Shown: piece after piece, positions 15,968-22,525 of the stretch | Position numbering within the stretch: position 1 is the stretch's first letter | How the letters are laid out: the number at the start of each line of letters is the position of its first letter | Source: Prevotellaceae bacterium UBA4361 | Lineage (GTDB): Bacteria; Bacteroidota; Bacteroidia; Bacteroidales; Bacteroidaceae | Assembly: GCA_002393575.1 (NCBI GenBank) | Contig: DGSN01000051.1 | Location: 1 to 30,289, forward strand | Reading direction: 5' to 3' | Length of the DNA stretch: 30,289 bases | Notes under the pieces: generated by a model | Seen by the model: only the letters and a program-made list of their open reading frames with translations | The model's database searches: none | What the model was told of the DNA's origin: nothing | Program-made: the position numbers and the translations under genes

Positions 15968-16764
15968 GATTCTATATTCTCATTTAGACATTCAATAAAA
16001 TTATTCCAAACCTCAGAAGTCCACGTTTCATCGAATAGCTGCTCAACTTTCTCCATGATGACTGTGGAAGGAACATTCCATTCCTTTGGAATGACATCAA
16101 CGATTTCTGTCTTCAGACTATTGCACACTTGTATGGAATGTCTATAATCCAACTTTAATTGCTCTGCAAGAGACCTAATGTTGTTCTTATCCTGTCCTTG
16201 AATAAGATGGTCAAACAGGTCTGACCATAGAATGGTGTCAGTTGACGTGAGCTGTGAAAGAGGGTAATCGAATGTTGCGGTATTGAAAATACATCCGTAA
16301 TCAATAGAGACAAACTTGCCAACCGCCACATCATACATTAAATTGGCATTATTCGCATTGCGGTCTTCATTTGCAATCCAAAAGTCGAACAACGCTATTT
16401 TCATCAGATGATTCAGCATTTCAGCAGTAGCAGGTACTTTTTCGTAGGTTGATGGCGTAATATCCACCACACTATCCATCCATTTGCTTCCCAAGGATGG
16501 AGCAGAAACACTATGCATGAGATGCACTCCTTCCCAGTGTGAAGGTTTAATCATAACCAAAGCAGTATCTGGAGTGTTCAATTGCCATGCTTTAGCCATC
16601 TGTGCTCCGATAAGTTCACAGACCAGTTTATAAGCTGCTGCGGATGAACGCATATATTTGCAAACATACGTATTTACGTCAGAACACATAACCAAAACAG
16701 GTTCTTCACCAGTGTGGAATTGCTGCTCAATCCGTTTTACGCTATGGATTGCTTGTATTGCCAT
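15964..16764 (-). CDS. HipA-like kinase (HipA_2 type)
   Basis: A 266-residue kinase-fold protein. The ATG at 16764 is chosen because a -7 box lies just upstream at 16788-16795; longer starts would precede the promoter. Motifs in order are a nucleotide-binding Lys in 'YVCKYMRS' (K36), the catalytic loop 'NEDRNANNANLMY' (132-144, D134 likely catalytic) and the metal-binding 'SIDYG' (D155). This is the HipA/phosphatidylinositol-kinase-like pattern. E. coli HipA phosphorylates glutamyl-tRNA synthetase, but the target here is unknown, and this is a shorter protein without an adjacent HipB. It forms an operon with the DUF3037-type gene. Confidence 0.82.
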   Translation of the reverse strand: MAIQAIHSVKRIEQQFHTGEEPVLVMCSDVNTYVCKYMRSSAAAYKLVCELIGAQMAKAWQLNTPDTALVMIKPSHWEGVHLMHSVSAPSLGSKWMDSVVDITPSTYEKVPATAEMLNHLMKIALFDFWIANEDRNANNANLMYDVAVGKFVSIDYGCIFNTATFDYPLSQLTSTDTILWSDLFDHLIQGQDKNNIRSLAEQLKLDYRHSIQVCNSLKTEIVDVIPKEWNVPSTVIMEKVEQLFDETWTSEVWNNFIECLNENIES

Positions 16765-16787
16765 GTGACAGATTCTTTTGTTGTTTG

Positions 16788-16795
16788 CAAATTTA
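16788..16795 (-). promoter_or_regulatory. -7 box of the HipA-like operon
   Basis: On the minus strand this reads TAAATTTG, an exact TAnnTTTG match, about 24 bases before the ATG at 16764. No clean -33 box is seen. Confidence 0.5.
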
Positions 16796-16828
16796 CAAAT
16801 ATTTTTCAATATCGTTTGACCCATACAC

Positions 16829-16866
16829 AAAAAAATAGTGGAACGACTCTCACGAGCTGTTCCACT
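16829..16866 (-). terminator. Intrinsic terminator of the micro-peptide transcript
   Basis: On the minus strand AGTGGAAC (plus-strand 16859-16866) pairs perfectly with GTTCCACT (16837-16844) around a 14-base loop and is followed by A and a run of T (plus-strand A-run at 16829-16835). There is no T-run on the plus-strand side, so it acts on minus-strand transcription arriving from 17540. Confidence 0.85.
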
Positions 16867-17097
16867 ACCAATTACGGTTCTAACTAAATAACACCTAATT
16901 GTATAAAAATATCACCTAACTAATATTAACTAACTTCTAACTAACTAACTTATGAAAAGAATCATTGTTGGGCTGACCCCAACGCATTGCCTTCACGAAA
17001 AAGCTCCTTATGAGTAGTCTCCAGAGAAATTTGCTAAATGTACTAAATTTTTCTTTAGGAGATCATCACTCGCTCCCTCACTCCGGCAAAGGAATGT

Positions 17098-17175
17098 TTA
17101 TTTCAGCACTGTGAAGTTGCTGATGATTGCTGCCAAAATAACTGGTATAGCTATAACGATTGTCAATGTATCCAT
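17098..17175 (-). CDS. Hydrophobic micro-peptide B (25 aa)
   Basis: On the minus strand an ATG at 17175 begins a 25-codon frame to TAA at 17098-17100. The peptide starts MDTLTIVIAIPVILAAI and ends with Lys: a single membrane helix with a basic C-terminal residue. An AAAGGA ribosome-binding-like site is 7 bases upstream (plus-strand 17183-17188). The region around the start (GAAAGGA, spacer, ATG, ACATTGACA) is nearly identical to that of micro-peptide A, which shows the two arose by duplication. It resembles short type I toxins or other small membrane peptides in size and character; no family is identified. Confidence 0.6.
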   Translation of the reverse strand: MDTLTIVIAIPVILAAIISNFTVLK

Positions 17176-17291
17176 AATTTTATCCTTTCAATCTTTTTAA
17201 TCCTTAAACAATACTTTTAATTAACTCTTTCTTTTGAGGTTGGACTCGCACCCAGGAGTGTTTCGACCAACTCCCATCTTCTTTTTGTAAC

Positions 17292-17310
17292 GACTGAAAC
17301 CCTTTCAGTC
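17292..17310. other. Perfect 8-bp hairpin between the two micro-peptide genes
   Basis: GACTGAAA (17292-17299) and TTTCAGTC (17303-17310) pair perfectly around a 3-base loop. No T-run follows on either strand, so it is an internal structure rather than a terminator. A second, longer stem (GAGGTTGG at 17236-17243 with CCAACTC at 17267-17273) lies between it and micro-peptide B. Confidence 0.6.
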
Positions 17311-17319
17311 CCACTTCTC

Positions 17320-17379
17320 TTAATTCTGTAGAGCAGCAATTGCTACAACTGCAGAGAGAATCACTGTCAATGTCATCAT
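17320..17379 (-). CDS. Hydrophobic micro-peptide A (19 aa)
   Basis: On the minus strand ATG-ATG at 17379/17376 begins a frame to TAA at 17320-17322, encoding MMTLTVILSAVVAIAALQN. An AAAGGAG Shine-Dalgarno-like site lies 9 bases upstream of the first ATG (plus-strand 17389-17395). The peptide shares the start M-x-TLT with micro-peptide B and is almost entirely hydrophobic. Its length and layout recall the 18-19-residue Ibs toxins of E. coli, but this is analogy and homology is not claimed. It is the first frame on the transcript starting near 17538. Confidence 0.58.
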   Translation of the reverse strand: MMTLTVILSAVVAIAALQN

Positions 17380-17544
17380 AATCCTAATCTCCTTTCTTTA
17401 GTTGTACTATTCGTACTTTGGTTACCTAAAATCTTTTTACCTTCTTAATACCTATGGAAATCTTCAACTCTGGTTCCTTTTGCCAGAACCTTTCAGATTG
17501 TCTCCGAATTTCCTTTGTTATCCTTTATTTTCCTTTTGACACTG

Positions 17545-17575
17545 CAAAGGTACGGCAGTTTTTCTTTCCGTCAAT
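17545..17575 (-). promoter_or_regulatory. Promoter of the micro-peptide transcript
   Basis: On the minus strand ATTG (plus-strand 17572-17575) precedes, by a 19-base spacer, TACCTTTG (17545-17552), which matches TAnnTTTG exactly. The predicted transcript starts near 17538, giving a leader of about 160 bases before micro-peptide A and running about 710 bases to the terminator at 16829. Confidence 0.75.
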
Positions 17576-17611
17576 ACTTTTCCAAGTTTTTTTCTCAAAA
17601 AACCGCAATTT

Positions 17612-17645
17612 ATTGATGAAAATCAATGATTGTGTGCGAACACAA
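17612..17645. other. Two adjacent perfect hairpins with GNRA-type loops
   Basis: ATTGAT-GAAA-ATCAAT (17612-17627) is followed after GA by TTGTGT-GCGA-ACACAA (17630-17645). Both have perfect 6-bp stems and GNRA tetraloops on the plus strand, and a run of six T follows at 17650-17655. No plus-strand promoter was recognised upstream. It may be a structured RNA end or a binding site beside the micro-peptide promoter. Confidence 0.4.
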
Positions 17646-17798
17646 TGTGTTTTTTAGCACTTTCCAACAATTTCGGGCATTTCCCAGTTTGAAGGAATCA
17701 TTCGTACCTTTCGTCCCAAACATCCCTTCGCTGCTAAACAAAACATCCATTGATAAGAATGAAACATGATTTCGATGCGGAAGAAACTTAACGGATAA

Positions 17799-17874
17799 GC
17801 TTTCCATTCACGCGGAAAGCTTTTCCGTTTGTGCGGAGAACCCTTCCGTTTACACGGAAAGCCTTTCCATTTAG
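17799..17874. repeat. Tandem ~21-bp mini-hairpin repeat, about 3.5 units
   Basis: Units begin at about 17799, 17819, 17840 and 17861 and follow the pattern GCTTTTCCGTTTGTGCGGAGA; each unit is itself a small stem (TTCCGT...ACGGAA). A T-run and a C-run follow (17875-17884). It lies in a gene-free stretch. An 85-codon minus-strand frame over it (17654-17911) merely translates the repeat. Confidence 0.8.
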
Positions 17875-17947
17875 TTTTTTCCCCATTGTTGACATGATGA
17901 ATGGTCATCATCGACAGATATAACTTAAAACAACTCGCACATATAAA

Positions 17948-18190
17948 CGTCTTGAAAGGCCAACAAGCACATAGCTCCCTTCTTTAATCGTAATTGACTG
18001 ATTGCGGAAAATCTTTTTTTTCAAGTTCCGCAATGCATGAAATTGTGTTATACGACGGCCTGAAAGGCCAATAAGCACTTAGACCAGGGCATCGCCCTGG
18101 GTATGCAGGTATGGGAGCTGTCGTCCTGCAAGGACAAAAGCGTTTCACCTATAGTTCGTATGCTTTTGCCCTTGCGGGGCGCATGGCAAA
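17948..18190. repeat. Cluster of GC-rich palindromic intergenic repeats
   Basis: A 27-base element, CGtctTGAAAGGCCAAcAAG-type, occurs at 17948-17974 and 18056-18082. The second copy continues into CCAGGGC-ATC-GCCCTGG (18084-18100), GTCCT-GC-AAGGAC (18123-18134), CAAAAGC/GCTTTTG and GCCC-TTGC-GGGGC. Such CAGGGCATCGCCCTGG-type blocks are familiar as dispersed non-coding repeats in Bacteroidota genomes. No gene is seen here, and 18191-18384 shows only AT-rich unique sequence. Confidence 0.65.
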
Positions 18191-18384
18191 GAACCTGCTA
18201 TATATATAAATAAGGTGTATGCAAAGAAAGGAAAGAGGATGCGGACAAGGAGAAAACACGGATTGTTAGAATGACACACTACGATTATTTGCGCAAAAAA
18301 AAAGAACTATCAACGAAGAGGAAACAAAAAATATGTTTTTTTGCACGAAAATCGCCATTTTTATGCAAAAAATCTTTGGAATGA

Positions 18385-18416
18385 TTTGGATAGAACTTTT
18401 TTTTCCTCTAACTTTG
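18385..18416 (+). promoter_or_regulatory. Promoter of a candidate small RNA
   Basis: TTTG at 18385-18388, a 20-base spacer and TAACTTTG at 18409-18416 match the Bacteroidota consensus in sequence and spacing. No protein-coding gene follows on this strand before an intrinsic terminator about 150 bases later. Confidence 0.72.
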
Positions 18417-18422
18417 CAATCA

Positions 18423-18575
18423 AGAAAAGAAAAAAAGCAAATTTCGTATATCCAATCACAAAAGTAATTTTAGTGGTGTCAAAAAAATGCTGTGAAGTAT
18501 TAGACACAAAAACAAAAGGTTTGTAACTCTTAAAATTTTTAGAAGGATTCTTCGTGAGAAGGGTCCTTTCTTTTT
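18423..18575 (+). ncRNA. Candidate small RNA, ~150 nt
   Basis: The interval runs from the predicted start point after the promoter at 18385-18416 to the T-run of the terminator at 18541-18575. It is A-rich and has no convincing ribosome site or start codon; the open frame across it begins before the promoter. No known RNA family is recognised. It is antisense to nothing obvious and lies beyond the 3' end of the convergent response-regulator gene. Confidence 0.45.
18541..18575 (+). terminator. Intrinsic terminator of the small RNA candidate
   Basis: AGAAGGA (18541-18547) pairs with TCCTTTCT (18564-18571) and a T-run ends at 18575. The loop contains a smaller TTCT/AGAA pairing. The reverse strand lacks a T-run, so orientation is plus. 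Confidence 0.65.
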
Positions 18576-18576
18576 G

Positions 18577-18601
18577 CCGTATGCTCGGCATGAGCATACG
18601 G
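18577..18601. other. Perfect 10-bp hairpin downstream of the response regulator
   Basis: CCGTATGCTC and GAGCATACGG pair perfectly around a 5-base loop. It lies 22 bases past the stop of the minus-strand regulator but has no T-run in that direction. It may be a Rho-independent-like 3' stabiliser or a dyad binding site. Confidence 0.6.
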
Positions 18602-18622
18602 ACCATTCTTGGAAAATCAGAC

Positions 18623-19273
18623 TTATTGTTGGGTCTCTTCGGGGGAGTTATCCATGAGGTAGCCTTTTTCGATGGCTATCTTGGTGAGTTCAGCCATGTT
18701 GGATGCCCCTAACTTCGTCAAGAGGTTTCGTCGGTGATAATCAACTGTGTTGACAGACCTGTAGAGCTTGTTGGCTATCTCATCGGTGCTGAAGCCATCG
18801 GCTATGTATCGCAGCACACGGAGTTCCTGTGCAGTGAGAGTTTCTTCGTTTTCATATTCTTCGAGATACGCCTCGTATTCCTGACTGTAGTATTTTCCTC
18901 CTTCTACCACGATTTCCACCGCCTTGCGCAGTTCGTCTAAATGGTCGCTTTTCATCACGATGCCGTCTGCTTCGCTCGTCATCATTTGCTTCACCGTCCA
19001 GAATTCATTGTGCATGGAGTAGAACATCACTTTCACGGTGCCCTGGATTTCGCGCAATTCTTTCAGCAGTTCAAATCCTGTCATGTCGGGCAGTTCCACA
19101 TCTATCAGAACGATGTCGAACTTGTTCTTCTTCGCTTTTTTGATGGCTTCCTTGCCGGTGTAGGCAATGTCGATTCCTCCCACCACGCTGCATGTGGAGA
19201 GCAAAGTTCTGATGCCGAGCTGCACCACAGCGTGATCCTCTATCACTAATATGTTGGCTGATGTCTTTTCCAT
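18623..19273 (-). CDS. LuxR/NarL-family response regulator, orphan
   Basis: A 216-residue two-domain regulator. The receiver (about 6-125) has the acidic pair E12-D13, phospho-acceptor D58 in 'VLIDVEL' and K108 in 'GIVMKSD'. The LuxR-type helix-turn-helix (about 145-205) contains 'LTAQELRVLRYIADGFSTDE' and 'SVNTVDYHRRNLLTKLG'. The start at 19273 is preferred over an upstream ATG (19318) because a -7 box lies between them at 19298-19305. No histidine kinase is in the window, so its partner is unlinked. It is divergent from the secreted-protein block, with a dyad at 19366-19381 in between. Confidence 0.95.
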   Translation of the reverse strand: MEKTSANILVIEDHAVVQLGIRTLLSTCSVVGGIDIAYTGKEAIKKAKKNKFDIVLIDVELPDMTGFELLKELREIQGTVKVMFYSMHNEFWTVKQMMTSEADGIVMKSDHLDELRKAVEIVVEGGKYYSQEYEAYLEEYENEETLTAQELRVLRYIADGFSTDEIANKLYRSVNTVDYHRRNLLTKLGASNMAELTKIAIEKGYLMDNSPEETQQ

Positions 19274-19297
19274 GAAAGAATTCTTTGATATTTGCTT

Positions 19298-19305
19298 CAA
19301 AATTA
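19298..19305 (-). promoter_or_regulatory. -7 box of the response-regulator gene
   Basis: On the minus strand it reads TAATTTTG, an exact TAnnTTTG match, about 25 bases before the ATG at 19273. A -33 box at the right distance is not evident. Confidence 0.45.
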
Positions 19306-19365
19306 AGAAATTTCTCACAATTTCACTTAATTTTGTTTAATTTTTGTCGTGTCAAGCAGTCAATA

Positions 19366-19381
19366 CTACGGTATTCCGTAG
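19366..19381. promoter_or_regulatory. Inverted repeat CTACGG-TATT-CCGTAG, possible operator
   Basis: A perfect 6-bp dyad with a 4-base centre in the 385-base region between the divergent regulator and secreted-protein genes. Dyads of this kind are often sites for dimeric LuxR/NarL-type regulators. Assignment to the adjacent regulator is inference. The rest of the region (19382-19570) shows no gene. Confidence 0.35.
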
Positions 19382-19575
19382 CTGTTTTCGTTTGATTTCA
19401 GTTGTCAAAGTGAAGAAATAAATGCTTAGACAATAAGAATGAAAAATGATTCATTCGATTTTTGGATTTTTGGACCATCTTTGGGAAAATGCAAAGTACC
19501 GAAGGCGAAAGCAGTGTTTAGCTCCCACGGTTTTCCTTAGTTTTTACTTTCTGTAGTGTTTTTTCTGCCTAATTT

Positions 19576-19608
19576 TTTGGCAAATTTATGCCGTTTTCCA
19601 TATTTTTG
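19576..19608 (+). promoter_or_regulatory. Promoter of the beta-helix / EYF-repeat operon
   Basis: TTTG at 19576-19579, a 21-base spacer and TATTTTTG at 19601-19608 match the Bacteroidota consensus. The predicted start near 19615 gives a leader of about 44 bases before the ATG at 19659. Confidence 0.7.
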
Positions 19609-19658
19609 AGCAATAATTTTATTAATAATATTAAAAAACTAATTAAAACTTGAAAAGT

Positions 19659-20561
19659 ATGAAAAAAGTAATGTTAATTCTGGCAGCCGCTTGCATGACA
19701 GCCGCTGCTAATGCGAAAATCCTCAGAGTAAGTAATGTTAGTGGTAGCTCGGCACCATATACTTCGATTGAGGCGGCACACGATGCAGCCTCAAGTGGTG
19801 ATACCATCATGGTGGATGGCTCAAATGCCAAATATGGTGGTGATTATGGCAAATATGACATTACTAAGAAACTGGTAATCATCGGTCCTGGTTATTGGCT
19901 TGTGGAAGACGGTGCTGTTGCTGAAGGTGCCAGCTCTGCGTATATTCAAACATTGAATCTAAAAACAGAAGGTATTGTTGTTAAAGGTATGTCCATTGGT
20001 TCTCTAAATGTGTCTGGAGCAAAGGCTGTTATTAATCGTTGTCATATAGGTGGATTAAATTTTAGTTCTGGTGCAGACAATGGAGTTGTCAGTCAGTGTT
20101 ATATAACAGGTTCACCTTCGGGAGCTAACTATATTCAAATGACAAATAATATTTTTACAAGTACTACAGCTTACAATTTATTATCAGGTTTTAAAAATAG
20201 CTATATTGCTTATAATACTTTCCGACATAAGAATATTAAAATGACATCGGTAACAAATACAACCTTTGAACATAATCTTTGGAAAGAAATAACGAATAGC
20301 AGTACAACAAATAGCTTAAATGACAATTACAGCATAGATATCATCAACACCCAAGCCACGAACGATTTCATCGACAAAGACTATTATGCTTTGGAGATTC
20401 CTGCAGATGTTGTAAGCAAGTATGGCGCTTTTGCTGGTGATAGCCCATACGTTTTGGCTGGTGTGCCATCGGGTCCAGTGATTCAGGACTTAGTGGTACC
20501 TACTACGGTGGAGATGGGTAGTAAGATGAATGTGACCGTTAAAATTGGAATGGTGAAATGA
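19659..20561 (+). CDS. Secreted right-handed beta-helix-type protein
   Basis: A 300-residue protein with a clear signal peptide, MKKVMLILAAACMTAAANA, then a domain of short strand-turn repeats ('GIVVKGMSIGSLNVSGAKAV', 'NRCHIGGLNFSSGADNGVVS', 'NIFTST...YNTF') as in right-handed parallel beta-helix proteins. Asn-rich ladders are visible between residues 100 and 230. No catalytic residues of a known polysaccharide lyase could be assigned. The ATG at 19659 is chosen over an in-frame TTG at 19650 because it directly starts the signal peptide. The stop overlaps the next ATG by 4 bases. The middle of the gene is AT-richer than its ends. The C-terminus lacks an obvious sorting domain. Confidence 0.75.
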   Translation: MKKVMLILAAACMTAAANAKILRVSNVSGSSAPYTSIEAAHDAASSGDTIMVDGSNAKYGGDYGKYDITKKLVIIGPGYWLVEDGAVAEGASSAYIQTLNLKTEGIVVKGMSIGSLNVSGAKAVINRCHIGGLNFSSGADNGVVSQCYITGSPSGANYIQMTNNIFTSTTAYNLLSGFKNSYIAYNTFRHKNIKMTSVTNTTFEHNLWKEITNSSTTNSLNDNYSIDIINTQATNDFIDKDYYALEIPADVVSKYGAFAGDSPYVLAGVPSGPVIQDLVVPTTVEMGSKMNVTVKIGMVK

Positions 20562-22231
20562 ACATACCGAGATTCATAACACTCTGTCTCACGTTTGCTG
20601 CCACCTCGGTGTGGGCACAGCAACCCGTGAGGGTGGAGTATTTCCTTGACACCGACCCTGGGTATGGGCTTGCCACTTCCGTCAGCGGTATCCGTGAGGG
20701 AAACAATGGCATTGCCTTCGACCTCGGTGATGCACTGCCTGGTTCGCACATACTTTATGTGCGCAGCCAAGACAGCGAAGGGAGGTGGTCTGCCACGGTG
20801 GCACATCCTCTCTTTATCCGAGAGAAAGTTCCACAGCAGCCTGTGCGTGTGGAGTATTTCTTGGATGAAGACCCCGGATATGGCTTGGCGGCAGTCATCA
20901 GCAACTTGCAGGTAGGTGACAACGCATTGACGTTCGACCTCTCGCCTGTGAAAGATGGTGCGCATGTGCTGTATGTGCGTAGCCAAGACGCTACAGGGCA
21001 TTGGTCCACCACTATGAGTCGCCCGCTTTTCATCGAACGCTATCAGGACATCGTGTATGTGGAATACTTCTTCGATGGTGCAGACCCTGGCGTGGGCAAG
21101 GCTACTTCGGTGCCATTGCCTGATGTGGAATACAAGGGCAACTTGACGCTCGACCTTTCGCTCGACATCACGGGCATGGCTCTTGGCGACCATCAGCTTT
21201 CTGTTCGTGCTCTCGACCGCTACGACCAGTGGACGGACGTGATGACTCGTCCATTTAAGATTGTGGAGAAGAAAGACCCAGACCCTCCAACGCCTCCTTA
21301 TCCTCCGATTGTGGAAGAAGGCGATTTGGCTCGCTTGGAGTATTTCTTCGACTCCGACCCAGGCTATGGCAACGGCACACCATTGTCACGCCCAAACACG
21401 GGAACCAACACTTACGTGATGTCGTTCGAGGGACTGGCTCCTGGTGCTCATGTCCTCTGCCTCCGTGCGTGGGACGACCAGAACCATTGGTCGCAGACGA
21501 TTTCGCATCCTATCTATGTTTGTTCTGTGATGGGAACCAGTGTGGCAAGGACGGAATACTTCCTCGACACCGACCCAGGCTTTGGCAATGCACGACAGAT
21601 GACGGGTAACGTCATCGACCTCGGTGACATTCAGGCTGGAGCACACGTGCTATATCTACGCTCTCAGGACAATCAGGGCAAATGGTCGTCTGTGGTGGCT
21701 CGTCCTCTCTATGTCACAAGCAAGGCAGATGGCAGCATCGCTGCTATGGAATACTTCTTCGATGCGCAAGACCCAGGTGAGGGAAAGGCAACTTCAGTGC
21801 CTGTACCAAGCAACACCTCTGATCCTTTTGCTTTCGACGTGTCGATTGAAGGACTCTCCGAGGGTAACCACCTATTCTCTCTCCGTGCCAAAGGTGATGA
21901 TGGCAAATGGTCGATGGTTCGCAGTGAACCGTTCACCATCACTCAGGCAGGCAATGGCATTGCGCAAGTGACATGGAGCTTCCCAATCGACATCCGTTTG
22001 GCAAGTGGTTCATGCACAGTGACCGACCGAGGCGATGGTTCTCGTGGCAACAGTCGTGTGGAGATTTATTCGCTCTCAGGCATCATGCTGGCATCGACTG
22101 ACTGGCAAAAGGGTGTGAATACCATCACTTTGTCTGTCAATCAGGCTGCCAATGGCAGTGTGCTGATTGTGAAGGTGACAGACACCGAAAGAGGCATGAC
22201 CGTAGTTCGTCGTATCAAGATGAACAAATGA
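20558..22231 (+). CDS. Secreted protein with six EYF-D-DPG repeats and a T9SS-like C-terminal domain
   Basis: A 557-residue protein: signal peptide MNIPRFITLCLTFAATSVWA, then six repeats of about 65-90 residues. Each begins with a form of 'VEYFLDTDPGYG', continues with a Gly-rich turn and ends '...GAHVLYVRSQD..G.WS...RPLFI'. Repeats 3 and 6 have an extra residue (DGADPG, DAQDPG). A Pro-rich linker (PDPPTPPYPP) separates repeats 3 and 4. The last 75 residues, with 'VEIYSLSGIMLASTDWQKG' and an Arg-Arg-Ile-Lys end, look like a type IX secretion sorting domain. It is probably surface-attached; repeats of this type have no established function known to me. It is translationally coupled to the beta-helix gene. 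Confidence 0.82.
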   Translation: MNIPRFITLCLTFAATSVWAQQPVRVEYFLDTDPGYGLATSVSGIREGNNGIAFDLGDALPGSHILYVRSQDSEGRWSATVAHPLFIREKVPQQPVRVEYFLDEDPGYGLAAVISNLQVGDNALTFDLSPVKDGAHVLYVRSQDATGHWSTTMSRPLFIERYQDIVYVEYFFDGADPGVGKATSVPLPDVEYKGNLTLDLSLDITGMALGDHQLSVRALDRYDQWTDVMTRPFKIVEKKDPDPPTPPYPPIVEEGDLARLEYFFDSDPGYGNGTPLSRPNTGTNTYVMSFEGLAPGAHVLCLRAWDDQNHWSQTISHPIYVCSVMGTSVARTEYFLDTDPGFGNARQMTGNVIDLGDIQAGAHVLYLRSQDNQGKWSSVVARPLYVTSKADGSIAAMEYFFDAQDPGEGKATSVPVPSNTSDPFAFDVSIEGLSEGNHLFSLRAKGDDGKWSMVRSEPFTITQAGNGIAQVTWSFPIDIRLASGSCTVTDRGDGSRGNSRVEIYSLSGIMLASTDWQKGVNTITLSVNQAANGSVLIVKVTDTERGMTVVRRIKMNK

Positions 22232-22241
22232 TGAGGATAAT

Positions 22242-22293
22242 CCATCGGCTATTGGCAGGAGCATTGCCTCCATGCCAATAGCCGATGGGTTTT
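22242..22293 (+). terminator. Strong intrinsic terminator after the EYF-repeat gene
   Basis: A 16-bp perfect stem, CCATCGGCTATTGGCA (22242-22257) with its complement at 22273-22288, a 15-base loop, then GTTTT. It closes the transcript that begins at the 19576 promoter. The following AT-rich gap (22294-22525) has no recognisable gene or consensus promoter. Confidence 0.9.
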
Positions 22294-22525
22294 ATAAGGT
22301 AACAATAAAAATAAGTTAGTATAAATTACGTGAGTTTTCAATAGGAAAGAAATTAAAATAATTATCATAATTAGTCCAATAATTTGGTGTTGTTTAAAAC
22401 AAAAATAACATGTTATTTCTGATAAAATTATTCTAATTATTCTAATTTCTTTCCTAATTAAAAAATGTACCAAGTTATTTTTAAACGGTTAATAAAAATA
22501 ACAAACATAAAAAATATATAATATT

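Noticed and set aside
16765..16830. Longer HipA-like protein starting at 16830
   Set aside because: The upstream start would precede the -7 box at 16788-16795 and adds 22 residues unlike the family N-terminus.
16952..17017. 21-codon plus-strand frame starting MKRIIVGL
   Set aside because: It has no ribosome site, lies opposite the 3' part of the minus-strand micro-peptide transcript, and its conserved-looking part is a GTTGGG/CCCAAC hairpin.
17236..17273. tRNA-like T-arm (GGTGCGAGTCC on the minus strand) inside the micro-peptide transcript
   Set aside because: The flanking bases do not form an acceptor, D or anticodon arm; only a ~38-nt hairpin with an asymmetric stem is supported.
17799..17874. 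CRISPR array
   Set aside because: Units abut directly with no unique spacers of 25-40 bases, and no cas genes are near.
17654..17911. 85-codon minus-strand frame rich in Lys/Pro
   Set aside because: It only translates the 21-bp hairpin array and flanking non-coding DNA; no start context or homology signal.
18577..18601. Intrinsic terminator for the response-regulator gene
   Set aside because: The 10-bp stem is good but no T-run follows on the minus strand, so only a hairpin is claimed.
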